Shown here: positions 63,920-64,000 of the stretch, one piece after another
How the letters are laid out: every line of letters begins with the position of its first letter
Numbering within the stretch: the first letter of the stretch is position 1
Assembly: GCA_020631235.1 (NCBI GenBank)
Contig: JAHDHQ010000005.1
Coordinates: 39,182 to 103,181 of the forward strand
Source: Saprospiraceae bacterium
GTDB taxonomy: Bacteria; Bacteroidota; Bacteroidia; Chitinophagales; Saprospiraceae
Direction: 5' to 3'
DNA: 64,000 nt
The notes under the pieces: generated by a model
Databases searched by the model: none
What the model was told of the DNA's origin: nothing
The model's input: the letters and a program-made list of their open reading frames with translations, nothing else
Program-made: the position numbers and the translations under genes

Positions 63920-63982
63920 CCTCAGTAATATACTGATTTTAGTTGAATGAGTGATTAAGAAAGAAATATTTAATGTCTGCAG

Positions 63983-63990
63983 CGAAAGTA
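63983..63990 (-). promoter_or_regulatory. Candidate -7 element of the adhesin gene (TACTTTCG)
   Basis: The octamer lies 64-71 nt before the ATG on the minus strand. The position of a -33 element falls outside the window. Confidence 0.25.
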
Positions 63991-64000
63991 TTCCAAATGA

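Overview
The window is chromosomal DNA from a member of the Bacteroidota, most likely a marine Saprospiria-type lineage (Lewinella/Saprospira relatives). The reasons are: AT-rich DNA, Bacteroidota-type promoters (TTG, about 20 nt, TAnnTTTG), large secreted proteins with type IX secretion (T9SS) C-terminal sorting domains of both type A and type B, SprB-like repeats, and a complete alternative complex III / cytochrome oxidase operon. The lineage assignment is inference from gene content only.

Left end, 1-13.8 kb, minus strand: four consecutive large exported proteins. Their N-terminal modules differ (heparinase II/III-like lyase, two gingipain-like C25-fold domains, one right-handed beta-helix). 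All four carry tandem arrays of a 43-residue, two-cysteine, Asp-rich MopE-type repeat, and the three complete ones end in a T9SS type A domain. Several repeats are identical or nearly so at DNA level, which points to recent recombination or gene conversion.

13.9-27.1 kb: mixed housekeeping and envelope genes. These are a TlpA-like lipoprotein thioredoxin, an OmpA/TSP3 protein, a divergent HxlR regulator and DinB-fold pair, a periplasmic trypsin-like protease, a thioredoxin/MsrA-like fusion, a UbiD-family decarboxylase, thymidylate synthase, a flavin monooxygenase overlapping a DUF6624-like lipoprotein gene, and a TonB-dependent receptor.

27.4-44.3 kb, plus strand: the respiratory core. A clear promoter precedes actABCDEF (alternative complex III, quinol:cytochrome c oxidoreductase). 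These are followed by coxB, coxA, ctaB, two coxIII genes and coxIV, then a terminator, then a Sco-position protein without the copper cysteines, a DUF420 protein and a small CPMC protein. Together they would pass electrons from menaquinol through ACIII cytochromes to an A1-type oxidase. Unusual features are a CoxB with a C-terminal OmpA peptidoglycan-binding domain, an ActC with a His-rich linker and a helix-hairpin-helix domain, and His-rich segments in ActE and ActF.

44.3-64 kb: an ung/DUF423/outer-membrane barrel operon; a tRNA-Arg(TCT) with a hairpin-rich leader; a very AT-rich stretch with two small uncharacterised genes; a SulP anion transporter with two small downstream genes; an SDR-fold protein lacking the catalytic Tyr; two small lipoproteins; a class A penicillin-binding protein; a fatty acid desaturase; a TPR-like membrane protein; an EreA/Tiki-like exported protein; and a 1741-residue lectin/SprB-repeat adhesin with a type B T9SS domain.
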